Assembly (NCBI GenBank): GCA_019261985.1
Contig: JAFAQY010000076.1
Location: forward strand, 1-58,632
Reading direction: 5' to 3'
Source: Bryobacterales bacterium
GTDB lineage: Bacteria > Acidobacteriota > Terriglobia > Bryobacterales > Bryobacteraceae
DNA: 58,632 bases
Shown piece by piece: positions 16,114 through 25,520 of the stretch (within the stretch, counting starts at the first letter, position 1; every line of letters starts with the position of its first letter). A program made the translations under genes and the position numbers. The notes under the pieces were generated by a model, which ran no database searches, was not told the DNA's origin, and worked only from the letters and a program-made list of their open reading frames with translations.

Positions 16114-16872
16114 ATGCCCGAACTGCCCTATCGTCTGGAGCGCACCGTATTAATTCATGCAAATCGCGAGACGGTGTTTCTTTATTTCTCGGATTCCGCG
16201 CGATGGGCCAAATGGTGGGGCGAGGGATCGACGATCGATGCGCGTCCCGGCGGCAAGGTCTACATCCGGCATCCCGGCGGCGTCGAGACAGTCGGGGAGG
16301 TCCTTGAAGCCGCGGCTCCGGAGCGAATCGTGTTCACGTACGGTTATGCGAGCGGCAATCCGATTCCTCCGGGAAGCTCGCAAGTAACCATCCGGCTGGA
16401 TGAAGATCCTAACGGCACGCGCCTTTATTTGCGGCACGATTTTGCCGAAGCGAACGCGCGCGATCAGCACATCCAGGGATGGAGATTCCAGCTTTCCGTT
16501 TTTGCGAACGTGGTCGCCAATGAAGCGCACGCCAACGCGGCGGCGACAGTGGATGCATGGTACGGGGCATGGTCCCTCACTGAGGATAAGGCGCGCGAAG
16601 AAGCATTTGCTCGGATCGTCACGCGCGGCATCCGCTTTCGTAACAGCTACAGCCTGCTGGACGGGCTTGAGGACCTCACGGCTCACACGGGCGCGGCGCA
16701 GCGGTTTATGCCGGGCATCACTCTTCGGCGCAAGGGCGAGGTCCGGCATTGCCAGGGGATGGTCCTTGCGGAGTGGATCGCGTCCGCGGCGGATGGAACT
16801 GAGCGAATGAGCGGTACGAGCGTGTTCGTGTTAACGCCGGACGGGCGCTTGGAGTCGGTGACCAGCCTGTAA
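16114..16872 (+). CDS. SRPBCC (AHSA1-like) protein fused to an NTF2-like domain
   Basis: A 252-residue soluble protein. Residues 1-150 are an SRPBCC/AHSA1 ligand-binding fold (VLIHANRETVFLYFSDSARWAKWWGEG; GGKVYIRHPGGVETVGEVLE; IVFTYGY; WRFQLSVFANVV). Residues 155-252 read as an NTF2/SnoaL-like domain (RNSYSLLDGLEDLTAHTGAAQRF ... GTSVFVLTPDGRLESVTSL). Both folds bind small hydrophobic molecules, so the protein may sense or bind a ligand for its regulator partner; that is inference. It is co-transcribed with the ArsR-like gene. Confidence 0.8.
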   Translation: MPELPYRLERTVLIHANRETVFLYFSDSARWAKWWGEGSTIDARPGGKVYIRHPGGVETVGEVLEAAAPERIVFTYGYASGNPIPPGSSQVTIRLDEDPNGTRLYLRHDFAEANARDQHIQGWRFQLSVFANVVANEAHANAAATVDAWYGAWSLTEDKAREEAFARIVTRGIRFRNSYSLLDGLEDLTAHTGAAQRFMPGITLRRKGEVRHCQGMVLAEWIASAADGTERMSGTSVFVLTPDGRLESVTSL

Positions 16873-16909
16873 ACGCAGGCTGAACCGTCGATCAGTCGTA
16901 TTATTACGC

Positions 16910-17273
16910 GCTCTGAGTGATTTCTTAATGACGCGTTACGTACCAAGTGAACCGCGGTGCTTTCGTTTTCGACGTCATTCGTGAAGAAGACGTGAGATGT
17001 GGAACCGCGTTTGGTCTTCAGGGAAAGGTCAACCCCAGGGCCGAGTCCCGCCACAGCGAGTCGATCATGCCCGTACATCGCACGAGAACAGTCCTCTGTC
17101 GGCGGTTGGGCGGTCGAGAGTGATGCGCCGTTCTGAGTAACTAAATATAGAGTGGCGTCTTGTTTCGCGAGTCGGATATCGCCATTTGGAACTTCTCTTG
17201 TACCATCACGCTCGGCGCAGTCTATCGCGCTGATATGGTCCAGATTGACCGCACATAGAAGTTTAAGGGTCAC
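16910..17273 (-). pseudogene. Possible gene remnant
   Basis: The minus strand here reads like protein (LDHISAIDCAERDGTREVPNGDIRLAK, then SLKTKRGSTSHVFFTND) and has a plausible amino-acid make-up. However, it lacks a signal peptide or family start and has no stop before it runs into the antisense of the SRPBCC gene. I read it as a fragment of an unrecognised gene whose ends are lost. It adjoins the decayed region at 17300, so this whole stretch may be an old insertion or deletion scar. Confidence 0.3.
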
Positions 17274-17299
17274 ATAGGATTTGGCTATGATCCGCTTGA

Positions 17300-17900
17300 A
17301 AGACTCTGGAACCGACCCGAAAATAATCGCAGTTCGTGCCCGGGATCCTCAGCAGCCTAAGCGCCTCTATCGCAGTTGCTCCATCTGGGCATATTCGGCT
17401 GCTCCAGCCAGGACGTGATGCGCTTCATGGGCAAGAAGGTCACGCGCACAGGCGATACGTGCGGCCCCATGGCCACGAAGTGTGAGCGATAGGAAGGCCC
17501 GCAGCGAGGGTGCGCATCAAGCACCGGCTCGGGAAAAATTCGATCAAGCTGTATGACAAGGCCTACACCCAGGTGGGCGCCGTGCTGCGTCCGGAGGTGA
17601 CTCTGAACGCCCCACAACAATTTCGTGTCTTCCGGCACAAAGCCGGCGAGCCGGAGGATGTACCCATACAATGGCGTCCCCTGCGGGCCGGAATTGCCGA
17701 TTTACATCGGTGCGCCGAAGTCTCGCAAAAAGCCCTCGACCGTTATTGCACCGCCTTGGCCCAGGTGGACGATACCACCACTCTGCGCGAACTGACCCAG
17801 TCCATCGAAAAACCAGTGCGTTGGAACGGCAGACCGGTCCGTGCTTTCCGCCGAACGCGCCACCTCTCAGCAGCTTACGGCTCAGGCCGCATGAAATCGT
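17300..17900 (+). pseudogene. Decayed copy of a 'RIKHRxxxNSIKxYDK' family gene
   Basis: Two frames carry adjacent parts of one protein. One holds LGIFGCSSQDVMRFMGKKV (from about 17376), ending at a stop near 17490. The other, from 17510, holds VRIKHRLGKNSIKLYDK, then VLRPEVTLNAPQQFRVFR and a helical stretch to about 17820. I recall this arrangement from a multi-copy protein of unknown function in Acidobacteriota and Planctomycetes. The frameshifts and missing start make this copy a pseudogene. No terminal repeats were found, so mobility is not shown. Confidence 0.5.
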
Positions 17901-17942
17901 CGCAGCGCGCAATGAAACCAGAGTCTAGTAATACACCGCGCT

Positions 17943-19382
17943 ATGCGCGATATTGAAAATATGTCGCTCGAAGACGACGTTTTTGAACAACGCTTGCGCC
18001 GAGCGCAGGACATCCAGGCTCTGGGCTTCCGCGCTTACGGGCAGCGTTTTGATTTCACCCACTCTATTCCGCAGATTGTCTCGAACTGGAACGCGTCCAC
18101 CGCGGTCGAACTGGAACAGCACAAGCCGCGAGTGGCCATGGCCGGCCGCATCCAAACCGTCCGGCGCATGGGCAAAGCCGGTTTCATGCACCTGCTCCAG
18201 TCCGGCGAGCGGCTGCAAGTCTACATTCGCAAGGATGCGGTTTGCGAGCGCGACTACAAGCTGTACGAAATTGTGGATATAGGCGATATCGTCGGCGTTG
18301 AAGGCTATCTGTTCCGCACGCGCACCGGCGAGCTGAGCGTGCATGCGGAGAAGCTGACGTTCCTGTCCAAGATTTTGCTCAACATGCCGGAGAAGTGGCA
18401 TGGGCTGGAAGATGTGGAGATCCGATACCGCCAACGATATCTCGATCTGATCGCGAATCCGGAATCGCAGAAAATTTTCCGCACGCGCGCGAAGATCATC
18501 GCGTCACTCAGGCGTCAACTGGAAGAGCGCGGGTTCATCGAAGTAGAGACGCCGATGATGCAGCCGCTCTACGGCGGAGCGGCCGCGCGGCCTTTCGTGA
18601 CGCATCACAACACGCTCGACATGGATCTGTACATGCGGATCGCGCCGGAGTTGTACTTGAAGCGTCTAATCGTCGGCGGGCTGGAGCGCGTGTACGAGAT
18701 TAACCGCAATTTTCGTAATGAGGGAATCTCTACCCGCCACAATCCGGAATTCACGATGCTCGAGTTCTATCAGGCGTACACGGATTATCGCGGCCTGATG
18801 GACCTTACAGAGGAACTGCTGAAGCAGACCGCGATTGACGCCACCGGATCTACCGTTTTCACATATCAAGGCAATCAGATCGACCTGGGCAACGTCCGGC
18901 GCATGTCCATGCAGGAAGCCGTCGGCGATCCCTGCCTGAAGGGGCACGCGCTGATGGAGGCCTTCGAGGCAAACGTCGAAGCCACGCTGATCCAGCCGAC
19001 GATTATCTACGATTATCCGGTTGAAGTTTCGCCGCTGTCTAAGAACAAGCCCGAAGATCCGGCCTTCGTAGAGCGCTTCGAAATCTACATCGGCGGCCTG
19101 GAGATGGGCAACGCTTATACCGAGCTGAACGACCCCAAGGAGCAATGCCGGCGGTTCGAAATGCAACTCGCGCTTGCGGCCGCGGGCGATGAAGAAGCCC
19201 ACCGCATGGACGAGGATTACCTTCGCGCCATGTCTTACGGCATGCCTCCCACCGGCGGCGAAGGCATCGGCATCGACAGATTGGTAATGCTGCTGACAGA
19301 TTCAAAATCGATCCGCGATGTGATTCTTTTCCCGCTGCTGAGGCCCGAGGGCGAGATCGGGATCAAGGACAAATTAAAGTAG
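17943..19382 (+). CDS. lysS: Lysyl-tRNA synthetase, class II
   Basis: Charges tRNALys with lysine. The N-terminal OB-fold anticodon domain ([21 protein letters not shown]) is followed by the class II core: motif 1 RSKIIA-like [23 protein letters not shown] (split), motif 2 [20 protein letters not shown], and motif 3 [15 protein letters not shown] with [10 protein letters not shown]. At 479 residues it is slightly shorter than the usual 490-500. The start may be the ATG at 17943 or at 17964 (MSLEDDVFE). It is transcribed toward the convergent NtrC-type gene. Confidence 0.96.
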   Translation: MRDIENMSLEDDVFEQRLRRAQDIQALGFRAYGQRFDFTHSIPQIVSNWNASTAVELEQHKPRVAMAGRIQTVRRMGKAGFMHLLQSGERLQVYIRKDAVCERDYKLYEIVDIGDIVGVEGYLFRTRTGELSVHAEKLTFLSKILLNMPEKWHGLEDVEIRYRQRYLDLIANPESQKIFRTRAKIIASLRRQLEERGFIEVETPMMQPLYGGAAARPFVTHHNTLDMDLYMRIAPELYLKRLIVGGLERVYEINRNFRNEGISTRHNPEFTMLEFYQAYTDYRGLMDLTEELLKQTAIDATGSTVFTYQGNQIDLGNVRRMSMQEAVGDPCLKGHALMEAFEANVEATLIQPTIIYDYPVEVSPLSKNKPEDPAFVERFEIYIGGLEMGNAYTELNDPKEQCRRFEMQLALAAAGDEEAHRMDEDYLRAMSYGMPPTGGEGIGIDRLVMLLTDSKSIRDVILFPLLRPEGEIGIKDKLK

Positions 19383-19407
19383 GCTCTAGGCCATCACGCA
19401 CCCGCGC

Positions 19408-20778
19408 TCACAAGCCGTGTTTCTTCAGCTTGTAGCGCAGCGCGTCGCGGCCGATGCGCAGAAGGCGGGCGGCTTCGGATTGGTTGCCGCCCGCCGATTC
19501 CATTGCGCGTATGATGAGGTGTTTTTCCTGCTCCTCGAGAGTCCCGAAGTCTGCCCCATTGGCCGATGGAGCGGAAGTGACGGCGCTCTCGGCCGGCGAT
19601 CGCAAGTAAGGCGGCAGATCGGCGACATCGAGGGTATCCACCATGGTCATCATGCAGGCATGCCCGATGACGTTCTCCAGTTCCCGCACATTGCCCGGCC
19701 AGTTGTGTGCGGCGAGCACAATCTGGGCGCGCGCGGAAATGCCGCGAATCTTCTTGGAATACTGTGCCGAGAACTTCGCGACAAAATGCCGCTCCAGCAG
19801 CGGGAGATCCTCCTTGCGATCCGCCAGGCGTGGGACCTGAATTTCGACCATTGAAAGACGGTAGTATAGATCCTCCCGGAAGCGTCTTTCCGCGATTTGC
19901 ACGCGCAGATCGCGATTGGTTGCGGCAATCACCCGCACATCAACCTTGCGGGGTACGAGGGAGCCGACGCGCAGCACTTCCTGATTTTGAAGAACGCGCA
20001 GGAGCTTCGCCTGCGTCGCCAGCGGCATATCGCCGATTTCATCCAAGAACAACGTCCCGCCGTGGGCATGCTCGAATAAGCCCGATTTGTCCTGCGCCGC
20101 TCCGGTGAATGCGCCCCGTATGTGCCCGAACAATTCGCTTTCGAAAAGCGTTTCCACCACGGCGGAACAGTTCAGAACCACGTACCGGCCGCGCGAAGCC
20201 GGACTGAGCCTGTGAAGCGCCTGCGCGACCAGATCCTTGCCGGTTCCCGTCTCTCCGGTGACCAATACCGACCGGTAATGCGGCGCGATGCGCCGTATAC
20301 GGGAGAACATGTCCCACATCAGAGGACTGTTCCCGACAATGTTCTCGAATTCGGCGCTCTCCCGGAGCTCGTCTTCAAGCTGCAAAGCTCGATGGCGTTT
20401 GCGCGCGTTGTCCAGCATTTTGCCCACCCGCTCGCGCAGGGCGGCAATCGACACCGGCTTATTCAGGTAATCGGCGGCGCCTTTCTTTACGGCTTCCACC
20501 GCCGACTCGGTGGAATAATGCGCCGTCATCAAAATGACTTCCGTAGAGGGATCGAACTCCATGATCCGCTCCAGCACTTCCATCCCGTTCAAGCCCGGCA
20601 TCACCAGATCGGTAATGACGACCTGCGGATGCCGGCTGCGAACCAGGTCCAAGCCTTCTTCCGGATCTGAAGCCGTCAGGATCTCGAGGTCGGGCTGCGC
20701 AAGCGCACTGGATAGCATTTCCAGGCTGCCCGCATTATCGTCGATGACTACAAGGGAAAGAACGGCTTTAGCGGGCAT
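19408..20778 (-). CDS. NtrC-family sigma-54-dependent response regulator
   Basis: A 456-residue three-domain activator. The receiver domain (1-120) has acidic residues D13/D14, phosphoacceptor D57 (VVITDLVMPG) and NKP. The AAA+ domain has GETGTGKD (Walker A), GAFTGA (sigma-54 contact loop, intact), GTLFLDEIGDMP (Walker B) and NWPGNVRELENV. The C-terminus is a Fis-type helix-turn-helix (GGNQSEAARLLRIGRDALRYKLKKHGL, split). It should activate sigma-54 promoters after phosphorylation by the kinase encoded two genes upstream. The gap to the CheY gene is nine bases. Confidence 0.95.
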   Translation of the reverse strand: MPAKAVLSLVVIDDNAGSLEMLSSALAQPDLEILTASDPEEGLDLVRSRHPQVVITDLVMPGLNGMEVLERIMEFDPSTEVILMTAHYSTESAVEAVKKGAADYLNKPVSIAALRERVGKMLDNARKRHRALQLEDELRESAEFENIVGNSPLMWDMFSRIRRIAPHYRSVLVTGETGTGKDLVAQALHRLSPASRGRYVVLNCSAVVETLFESELFGHIRGAFTGAAQDKSGLFEHAHGGTLFLDEIGDMPLATQAKLLRVLQNQEVLRVGSLVPRKVDVRVIAATNRDLRVQIAERRFREDLYYRLSMVEIQVPRLADRKEDLPLLERHFVAKFSAQYSKKIRGISARAQIVLAAHNWPGNVRELENVIGHACMMTMVDTLDVADLPPYLRSPAESAVTSAPSANGADFGTLEEQEKHLIIRAMESAGGNQSEAARLLRIGRDALRYKLKKHGL

Positions 20779-20787
20779 CCCGACTCG

Positions 20788-21150
20788 CTATCGTAACAGG
20801 CGCTCCACCTCGCCTCGCAGGGCGCTCAAGCGGATTGGCTTCGTGATGTAGCCTGTGAAGCCGCAAGCCATCGCCCGCTCGCGATCGCCCATCATGGCGC
20901 TGGCGGTGAGGGCTATGATCGGGGTCGAGGCGAATTCGGCTTCTCGCCGCAGCGCTTGAATTACGCCGAAGCCGTCCAACCCCGGCATATGCAGGTCCAG
21001 TATCACGAGGTCCGGATGTGCGTCGTGCGCCTGTTTCACGGCCTCCACGCCGTCGGCCGCCTCAATCACCGTGTAGCCGCTGTTTTCGAGAACCGTGCGC
21101 ACCAGCTCGCGACCCGTGGCCTTATCGTCCGCGACCAAAACCGTTTTCAC
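20788..21150 (-). CDS. CheY-like single-domain response regulator
   Basis: A 120-residue stand-alone receiver domain: VLVADDK (D8, D9), phosphoacceptor D52 in [14 protein letters not shown], the ALTASAM switch threonine and the YITKPI lysine. There is no output domain, so it probably relays phosphate or acts by protein contact. Its ATG overlaps the histidine kinase stop (ATGA), and the NtrC-type regulator follows nine bases later. The order kinase - receiver - receiver/effector fits a phosphorelay or a branched pathway. Confidence 0.92.
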   Translation of the reverse strand: MKTVLVADDKATGRELVRTVLENSGYTVIEAADGVEAVKQAHDAHPDLVILDLHMPGLDGFGVIQALRREAEFASTPIIALTASAMMGDRERAMACGFTGYITKPIRLSALRGEVERLLR

Positions 21151-22352
21151 TTGCTTGAGCCTCTTTTTTTGATTGCGTTCAGCGGGATGGTGAACGTAAA
21201 CCGGCTGCCTTTGCCAGGCTCGCTCTCGAGCGTAATACGTCCGCCATGTTCTTCCACCAGGCGTTTGGTGATCGCCAAACCCAGACCGGTTCCCTCGCGA
21301 ATACCTTTCGTGGTCGCCCCTACCTGATAGAACTTATCGAAAACCGCCTGTTGAGCTTCCTTCGCAATACCGATGCCGGTGTCGCGCACGGACACGACCG
21401 CAAAACTTTCCCGCACCGCGCACTCGACGTCGACGCGTCCGCCCTCCGGAGTAAATTTCAAAGCATTGCTTAACAGATTTATGAGGATTTGTTTAAAACG
21501 GAGCCGGTCCGCCTCCACAGGCTGCGCCACCGCGACGTTCGCTTCAAGGGCAATCGACTTAGCCTGACTGAGCGTTTGAAATGCCGCGAGCGATTCCTCT
21601 ACCACCGCTTTGAGGTCGAAAACCTCGGGACGAAGTTCCAGGCGCCCCGATTCGATTTTGCTGAGGTCTAGAATATCGTTGATCAGCTCCAAAAGGTGAA
21701 TGGAGTCCTTGTGAATATGACTGACGAAGCGCTTTTGCCTTTCGTTTAAAGGCCCCTCCAATTCCTCGCCGAGAAGCTCCGAGAAGCCGATGATGGTGTG
21801 CAAGGGCGTGCGGAGTTCATGACTCATGCTGGCCAGAAACTCGCTCTTGAGGCGATTGGCCTGCTCAATCTCGCGGTTGCGCAGAGCCAGTTCGTGATTG
21901 GACGAAGTTAAGTCGCGAATATATGCTTCCTGGAGCTTGCGCAGCTTGTCTTCGGCGCGCTTACGCTCCGTCATATCGCGGATAATCGCTGTGACGCGCA
22001 GGCCTTGGTCTGTATGCGACGGACTCAGGCTGATCTCCACCGGAAAGCGGCTGCCATCGCGGCGCAAACCCGACAATTCCAGGCCGGAACCCATCGCGCG
22101 AGTCGAAGGATGAGCGCGATACTTGCCGCGATGTCCGGCGTGCGGCTCACGGTACTCGTGCGGGATCAGGATCTCAATCGGTTGGCCGAGCAGGTCCTGG
22201 CGTGAGTACCCGAACATGCTCTCCGCGGCCCGGTTCACCAGCAGAATGCTGCCCGCTTGATCGACTTGCATGATGGCGTCAGGCGCGGCCTCCAGCAGTT
22301 CGCGAAGCTGTTGGTCGGCCCGGGCATTTCCGGCTGGAGCGTGCGAGGTCAA
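21147..22352 (-). CDS. PAS-domain sensor histidine kinase
   Basis: A 401-residue soluble kinase with no transmembrane segment. The PAS domain is at about 15-130 ([22 protein letters not shown] ... PVEISLSPS) and a coiled-coil linker at 130-170. The HisKA domain has H178 ([13 protein letters not shown]), and the HATPase domain has the N box ([13 protein letters not shown]), the G1 box (VRDTGIGIA) and [18 protein letters not shown]. The signal sensed by PAS is cytoplasmic and unknown. It is the first gene of the three-gene signalling operon; a divergent promoter region of about 190 bases separates it from the hemerythrin gene. Confidence 0.93.
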   Translation of the reverse strand: MTSHAPAGNARADQQLRELLEAAPDAIMQVDQAGSILLVNRAAESMFGYSRQDLLGQPIEILIPHEYREPHAGHRGKYRAHPSTRAMGSGLELSGLRRDGSRFPVEISLSPSHTDQGLRVTAIIRDMTERKRAEDKLRKLQEAYIRDLTSSNHELALRNREIEQANRLKSEFLASMSHELRTPLHTIIGFSELLGEELEGPLNERQKRFVSHIHKDSIHLLELINDILDLSKIESGRLELRPEVFDLKAVVEESLAAFQTLSQAKSIALEANVAVAQPVEADRLRFKQILINLLSNALKFTPEGGRVDVECAVRESFAVVSVRDTGIGIAKEAQQAVFDKFYQVGATTKGIREGTGLGLAITKRLVEEHGGRITLESEPGKGSRFTFTIPLNAIKKRGSSK

Positions 22353-22545
22353 GGTTCGGTCCCCTCTTACGCAATTTTCCCTCCGCCCTCGGCATCGAGC
22401 AAGATTTCAAAGCCCGAATGGCTTTTCAGTTGCGAACCTTCGAGTAGAGCAGCGCTGAATGCTGGATCAATGGGCTCCCGCCGGGCGATTCCACGCAAGC
22501 GGCTGCGTCGATTGCGCGAAAACACCCAAACGAGGAGAGATTCCT

Positions 22546-23097
22546 ATGATCTCGACTTTGAATGAAGCTCAAGCGGTTTCGCACACGCTCGAGTGCTGGC
22601 ACGCCGTTCCCATCCCACGATTAATTGCGTACTTATCTGAAACCCATATACGCTGGATCGAACAAGAGATGCCCTCGATCGAGAACCTTGCATACCGGCT
22701 GGAGCCCTCCAGGACAGCGCCGGCGGTCCGTTTCCTCCAGCGGCTCATCCGTCGAATTCAAAACGAAATGGCCGAGCATCTTCGAAAGGAAGAGGCCATT
22801 CTCTTTCCGGCGATTCTCAAACTGGAGCAAGGCGGCTCCGCGCCGATGCCGTTCGGCTCTATTTCGAATCCGATTGCGATGATGGAACAGGATCATGACA
22901 TCGAACGGATGCTTTGGGAGGAGCTGCGCACCCTCACGAATGGCTACCAAATAACCGCGGAGGCAGGCGAAACACTGAAGACGTTATACGAAGAGCTCGC
23001 GGCCCTGGCTCATGACGTTTCCGAACATGCAGCTTTGGAAAATCGCATTCTTTTCCCGCGAGCACGAAGGATGGAGCGGCTGGTCAATCCGCGATAG
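22546..23097 (+). CDS. Hemerythrin-domain protein, ScdA/YtfE-like
   Basis: A 183-residue four-helix-bundle protein with the histidine and glutamate ligands of a diiron centre: ETHIRWIEQEMPSIE, EHLRKEEAILFPAIL, MMEQDHD and SEHAALENRILFPRA. Spacing is as in RIC/ScdA/YtfE proteins, which repair iron-sulfur clusters or sense oxygen or nitric oxide; the N-terminal CxxC-type domain of ScdA is absent. The start is fixed by AGGAGAG seven to eight bases before the ATG at 22546; the frame is open further upstream but lacks a ribosome site. It is divergent from the histidine kinase operon, which may respond to related stress. Confidence 0.85.
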   Translation: MISTLNEAQAVSHTLECWHAVPIPRLIAYLSETHIRWIEQEMPSIENLAYRLEPSRTAPAVRFLQRLIRRIQNEMAEHLRKEEAILFPAILKLEQGGSAPMPFGSISNPIAMMEQDHDIERMLWEELRTLTNGYQITAEAGETLKTLYEELAALAHDVSEHAALENRILFPRARRMERLVNPR

Positions 23098-23107
23098 GAT
23101 TCCGGCG

Positions 23108-24249
23108 CTAACTCCGCAAACGGCGCTGCTCGGCTTGCAGGACATGCACGGCCATCAGTGCGCCAACCGGATGCGCGCCGAGATTCACCAGGGGCTCGGC
23201 GTCCAATGCAGGTTTATCGGTTCCGTTGTGCGGAAATGTACAAACTCTTTTCAAGACGTCGATCTCAGCCGGCGTCAACGCGTATTCTTCGCCCACGAGC
23301 GTGACGTCTTGCAGCATACGCAAGCGCAACTCACGTTTCCACCGCGAGTCATAGAGCAGCTTGTTCAGACGATACGACGCAATCGGCGGGTGCGTGTAGA
23401 AGGCGAAAGGATGATTCTCGAAACGATACGGCGACGGCTCTGGCGCCCCGGTGGGCGCTCCGGGATGAAAGATCGCCACGGCGTGCCCGTGATGTGCCGT
23501 GGGCTGGTACGACAGCAGTTCCATGTGCTGCGGCCCCCTCGCGCCTAGGACCGCGGCCCACGGCAGCATCTCGGTGTTCCCGACCTCGTCAAGCTGCTCC
23601 ACCGTCAGATCGAGGAACGAATGGCTATGCCCGTTTTCGAGCTCGTGGATGCACCAGCGATCGAACGCGAAGTCCGGTGTGTAGTATTGCGAGGTGCCAG
23701 GGTAATGCGACATGCCGCCGCTGGCGAGAACGGCAACCCGTTCGGGCCGCTGCTGGACAACGGCGGCGATGGCGCCGCCCAACGCTGCACACCGCCGAGG
23801 ACTTGGAAGAGGAGGCAGGTAGGTGTTTATGAAAATGGGCACGACGGGAATATCGCGTCCTCCGAGAACCCACTCGAACGGCGCCGCAAAGGAATGTCCG
23901 AGCTCGGCGTCCTGCGAGTACGCCATGTCGAAGTCCCGGCGGACTAGCTTTTCGAGAAGATCTTCTGCCAGCGGTTGATGAATGGCGGGTGACCAGGTTT
24001 TGCCCGCAAACACGGCATTCGCCGTATCACCGCAGACGATGGAAAACGTTGGAACGGATTTCAAGAAAAATGTTTCCAGATGATCGCTGGCGAAAACGAT
24101 CAGAGCGTCCGGCCTGCTCTCATCCAACACCTGCCCCAGCCGCCGCATGGCGCAACGCCCGCGTCGAGCTGCTTAGGGTCCTCTTCCGGAGGCCGCGTAA
24201 AGAGCTGCGGCGCGTGCATTGTGGCCCTTGCGGCGGCTATTTCTCCCAT
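23108..24249 (-). pseudogene. LigAB-type extradiol ring-cleavage dioxygenase, frameshifted
   Basis: The family opens aromatic rings (protocatechuate-type diols) using Fe(II). From the ATG at 24249, two bases after the cytochrome stop, the frame reads MGEIAAARATMHAPQLFTRP to about 24151. It then needs one extra base to continue as MRRLGQVLDESRPDALIVFASDHLETFF in the long frame that starts with the ATG at 24148. The N-terminal piece carries the first iron histidine (TMHAPQ), so a product starting at 24148 would lack a ligand. SDHLETF (second His), GGMSHYPG and a fused LigA-like tail (YALTPAEIDVLKR ... NLGAHPVGALM) are intact. Either a real recent mutation or a one-base sequence error explains this; the rest of the gene shows no decay. 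Confidence 0.8.
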
Positions 24250-24251
24250 GA

Positions 24252-24686
24252 TCAGTGCCTCTGAATTTTTTCTAAATACTTGGCGAGGTTGTACACGCGT
24301 ACGCGTCCCAGATCCTGGTCCCAGGCGACCTGCGAGAAGATCGGTCCCCACAACGGCATTTCGCGCGTTCCGTGCGCGTTCACTCCCGATTCGCCGGAAA
24401 TGATCTGTTGTACGCGTTGCAGCGGAAACATCCCGCGATTTCTTGCCGCGATGCGCGTCAAATCCGGCGGAGGCGTCTTTATCGTCCCGGCCATCGGGCC
24501 ATCGCCGCGCGCCTCTTTGCCATGACAAACCGCGCAATAGCTTTGATAAAGCTCCGCGCCTTCCAAAGAGGAAATCAAACGCGTCTCCTCGGATGTGGGC
24601 GGCGCTTTGGGAGGTGGAGCTTGAGCCTCTATCCAGCTTGCCGCCGCCAGCGCCCCAGCAGCCGCAATCTTAGTCATCTTACTCAT
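24252..24686 (-). CDS. Monoheme c-type cytochrome, exported
   Basis: A 144-residue protein with a signal peptide (MSKMTKIAAAGALAAASWIEAQA) and one heme site, YCAVCHGKEARGDGP, then GTREMPLWGPIF with the likely distal methionine. The start at 24686 has AGGAG at good spacing; upstream in-frame codons are not needed. It is an electron carrier of the periplasm. The next gene is the dioxygenase, two bases after its stop, so the two were one transcript. A link between the two activities is not established. Confidence 0.85.
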   Translation of the reverse strand: MSKMTKIAAAGALAAASWIEAQAPPPKAPPTSEETRLISSLEGAELYQSYCAVCHGKEARGDGPMAGTIKTPPPDLTRIAARNRGMFPLQRVQQIISGESGVNAHGTREMPLWGPIFSQVAWDQDLGRVRVYNLAKYLEKIQRH

Positions 24687-24713
24687 TGAACTTCTCCTGA
24701 TAGTTACAAACAT

Positions 24714-24968
24714 CCATCAAGTACCTACGTGCGGAAGCGAGGCTCGAGCCTGCGGCGGGCTTCCGCCGGGCTTCCGCCCGCCCAAGCGGTCCCGGCCACA
24801 ATCACCGGCGACCGAGAGCCCGAAGCGTAACGCGGCAATCATCCCCACCATCGCGCGTATTCGCAATCGCCGTTCCAAAATGCAAGTGGCCGGCCCGCTC
24901 TGGAACTCTCCGGCGAAACCGGCCACAGCCCGTGGACAGCGGTTGCTACCCCTGAACCACTGTTTCAG
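24714..24968. other. Intergenic, no gene seen
   Basis: No convincing coding frame. A GC-rich inverted repeat (GGCGGGCTT ... GCCCGCC, about 24751-24781) could form a hairpin after the 24969 gene. No T-run follows. Confidence 0.4.
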
Positions 24969-25520
24969 TCATTTGAATGGGTGCACCTCCAATTTCGCGC
25001 CCAAGCCCTCCATTCGTTCTTTCGCCTTCCCGTAATCCACGAAAACCGCGATCATCGCCGCAAGATCCGTCGCGTAATCCGCGTTTGCTTCGAGGAAATC
25101 TTTGTATTCGGCGAAGGTGTGTTTTGGCGCGCCATTGATGTGTTCGATCACCGCCAAAGTGTAGCCGTCCAGCTCGTCCAGATACGGTTCGATTCGGTCT
25201 ACCGCCGCCTTTTGCCATGGAGCAGCCGTTTCGCGCGCATCCTTAAGCTTGGTTTCGATTCTGCCCAAGGCATTTACGTGTTCCCTGATTTCATTGATCG
25301 CCGCGGCATGGCTCTCCACGCTGACATTGGCGCGAGTGAAACCTTCCATGGCAACCGCGTCCGCTTTCAATTGAGACGCCACGGACTTCGCTTCCGCCAG
25401 AAGTTTGGTGACAGCTTCGGAATCCCGAAACTCCGTCGCTTCGGCTGTGGAACTTGCGAGCACGCATCCGGCGAGGAATGGGGCTACTTTTCCCACCACC
25501 GTATTTTTGATTCTGTTCAT
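24969..25520 (-). CDS. Exported helical protein of unknown function
   Basis: A 183-residue protein with a signal peptide (MNRIKNTVVGKVAPFLAGCVLASSTAEA, split). It is then almost entirely amphipathic helix rich in Ala, Lys and Glu (TKLLAEAKSVASQLKADA; INEIREHVNALGRIETKL; YKDFLEANADYATDLAAMI). It looks like a four-helix bundle similar in outline to cytochrome b562/c' but lacks a CxxCH, so heme binding is not shown. The start is fixed by AGGAGGAAG upstream of the ATG at 25520. I recall similar unnamed proteins in Acidobacteriota. It is divergent from the decaheme operon. Confidence 0.75.
   Translation of the reverse strand: MNRIKNTVVGKVAPFLAGCVLASSTAEATEFRDSEAVTKLLAEAKSVASQLKADAVAMEGFTRANVSVESHAAAINEIREHVNALGRIETKLKDARETAAPWQKAAVDRIEPYLDELDGYTLAVIEHINGAPKHTFAEYKDFLEANADYATDLAAMIAVFVDYGKAKERMEGLGAKLEVHPFK

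Noticed and set aside
16683-16909. Extension of the minus-strand remnant into the SRPBCC gene
   Set aside because: This part is simply antisense to the well-supported SRPBCC/NTF2 coding sequence.
24717-24926. Small gene on the minus strand
   Set aside because: Arg/Gly-rich translation, no ribosome site and a GC-rich inverted repeat at its end; looks like a shadow frame.
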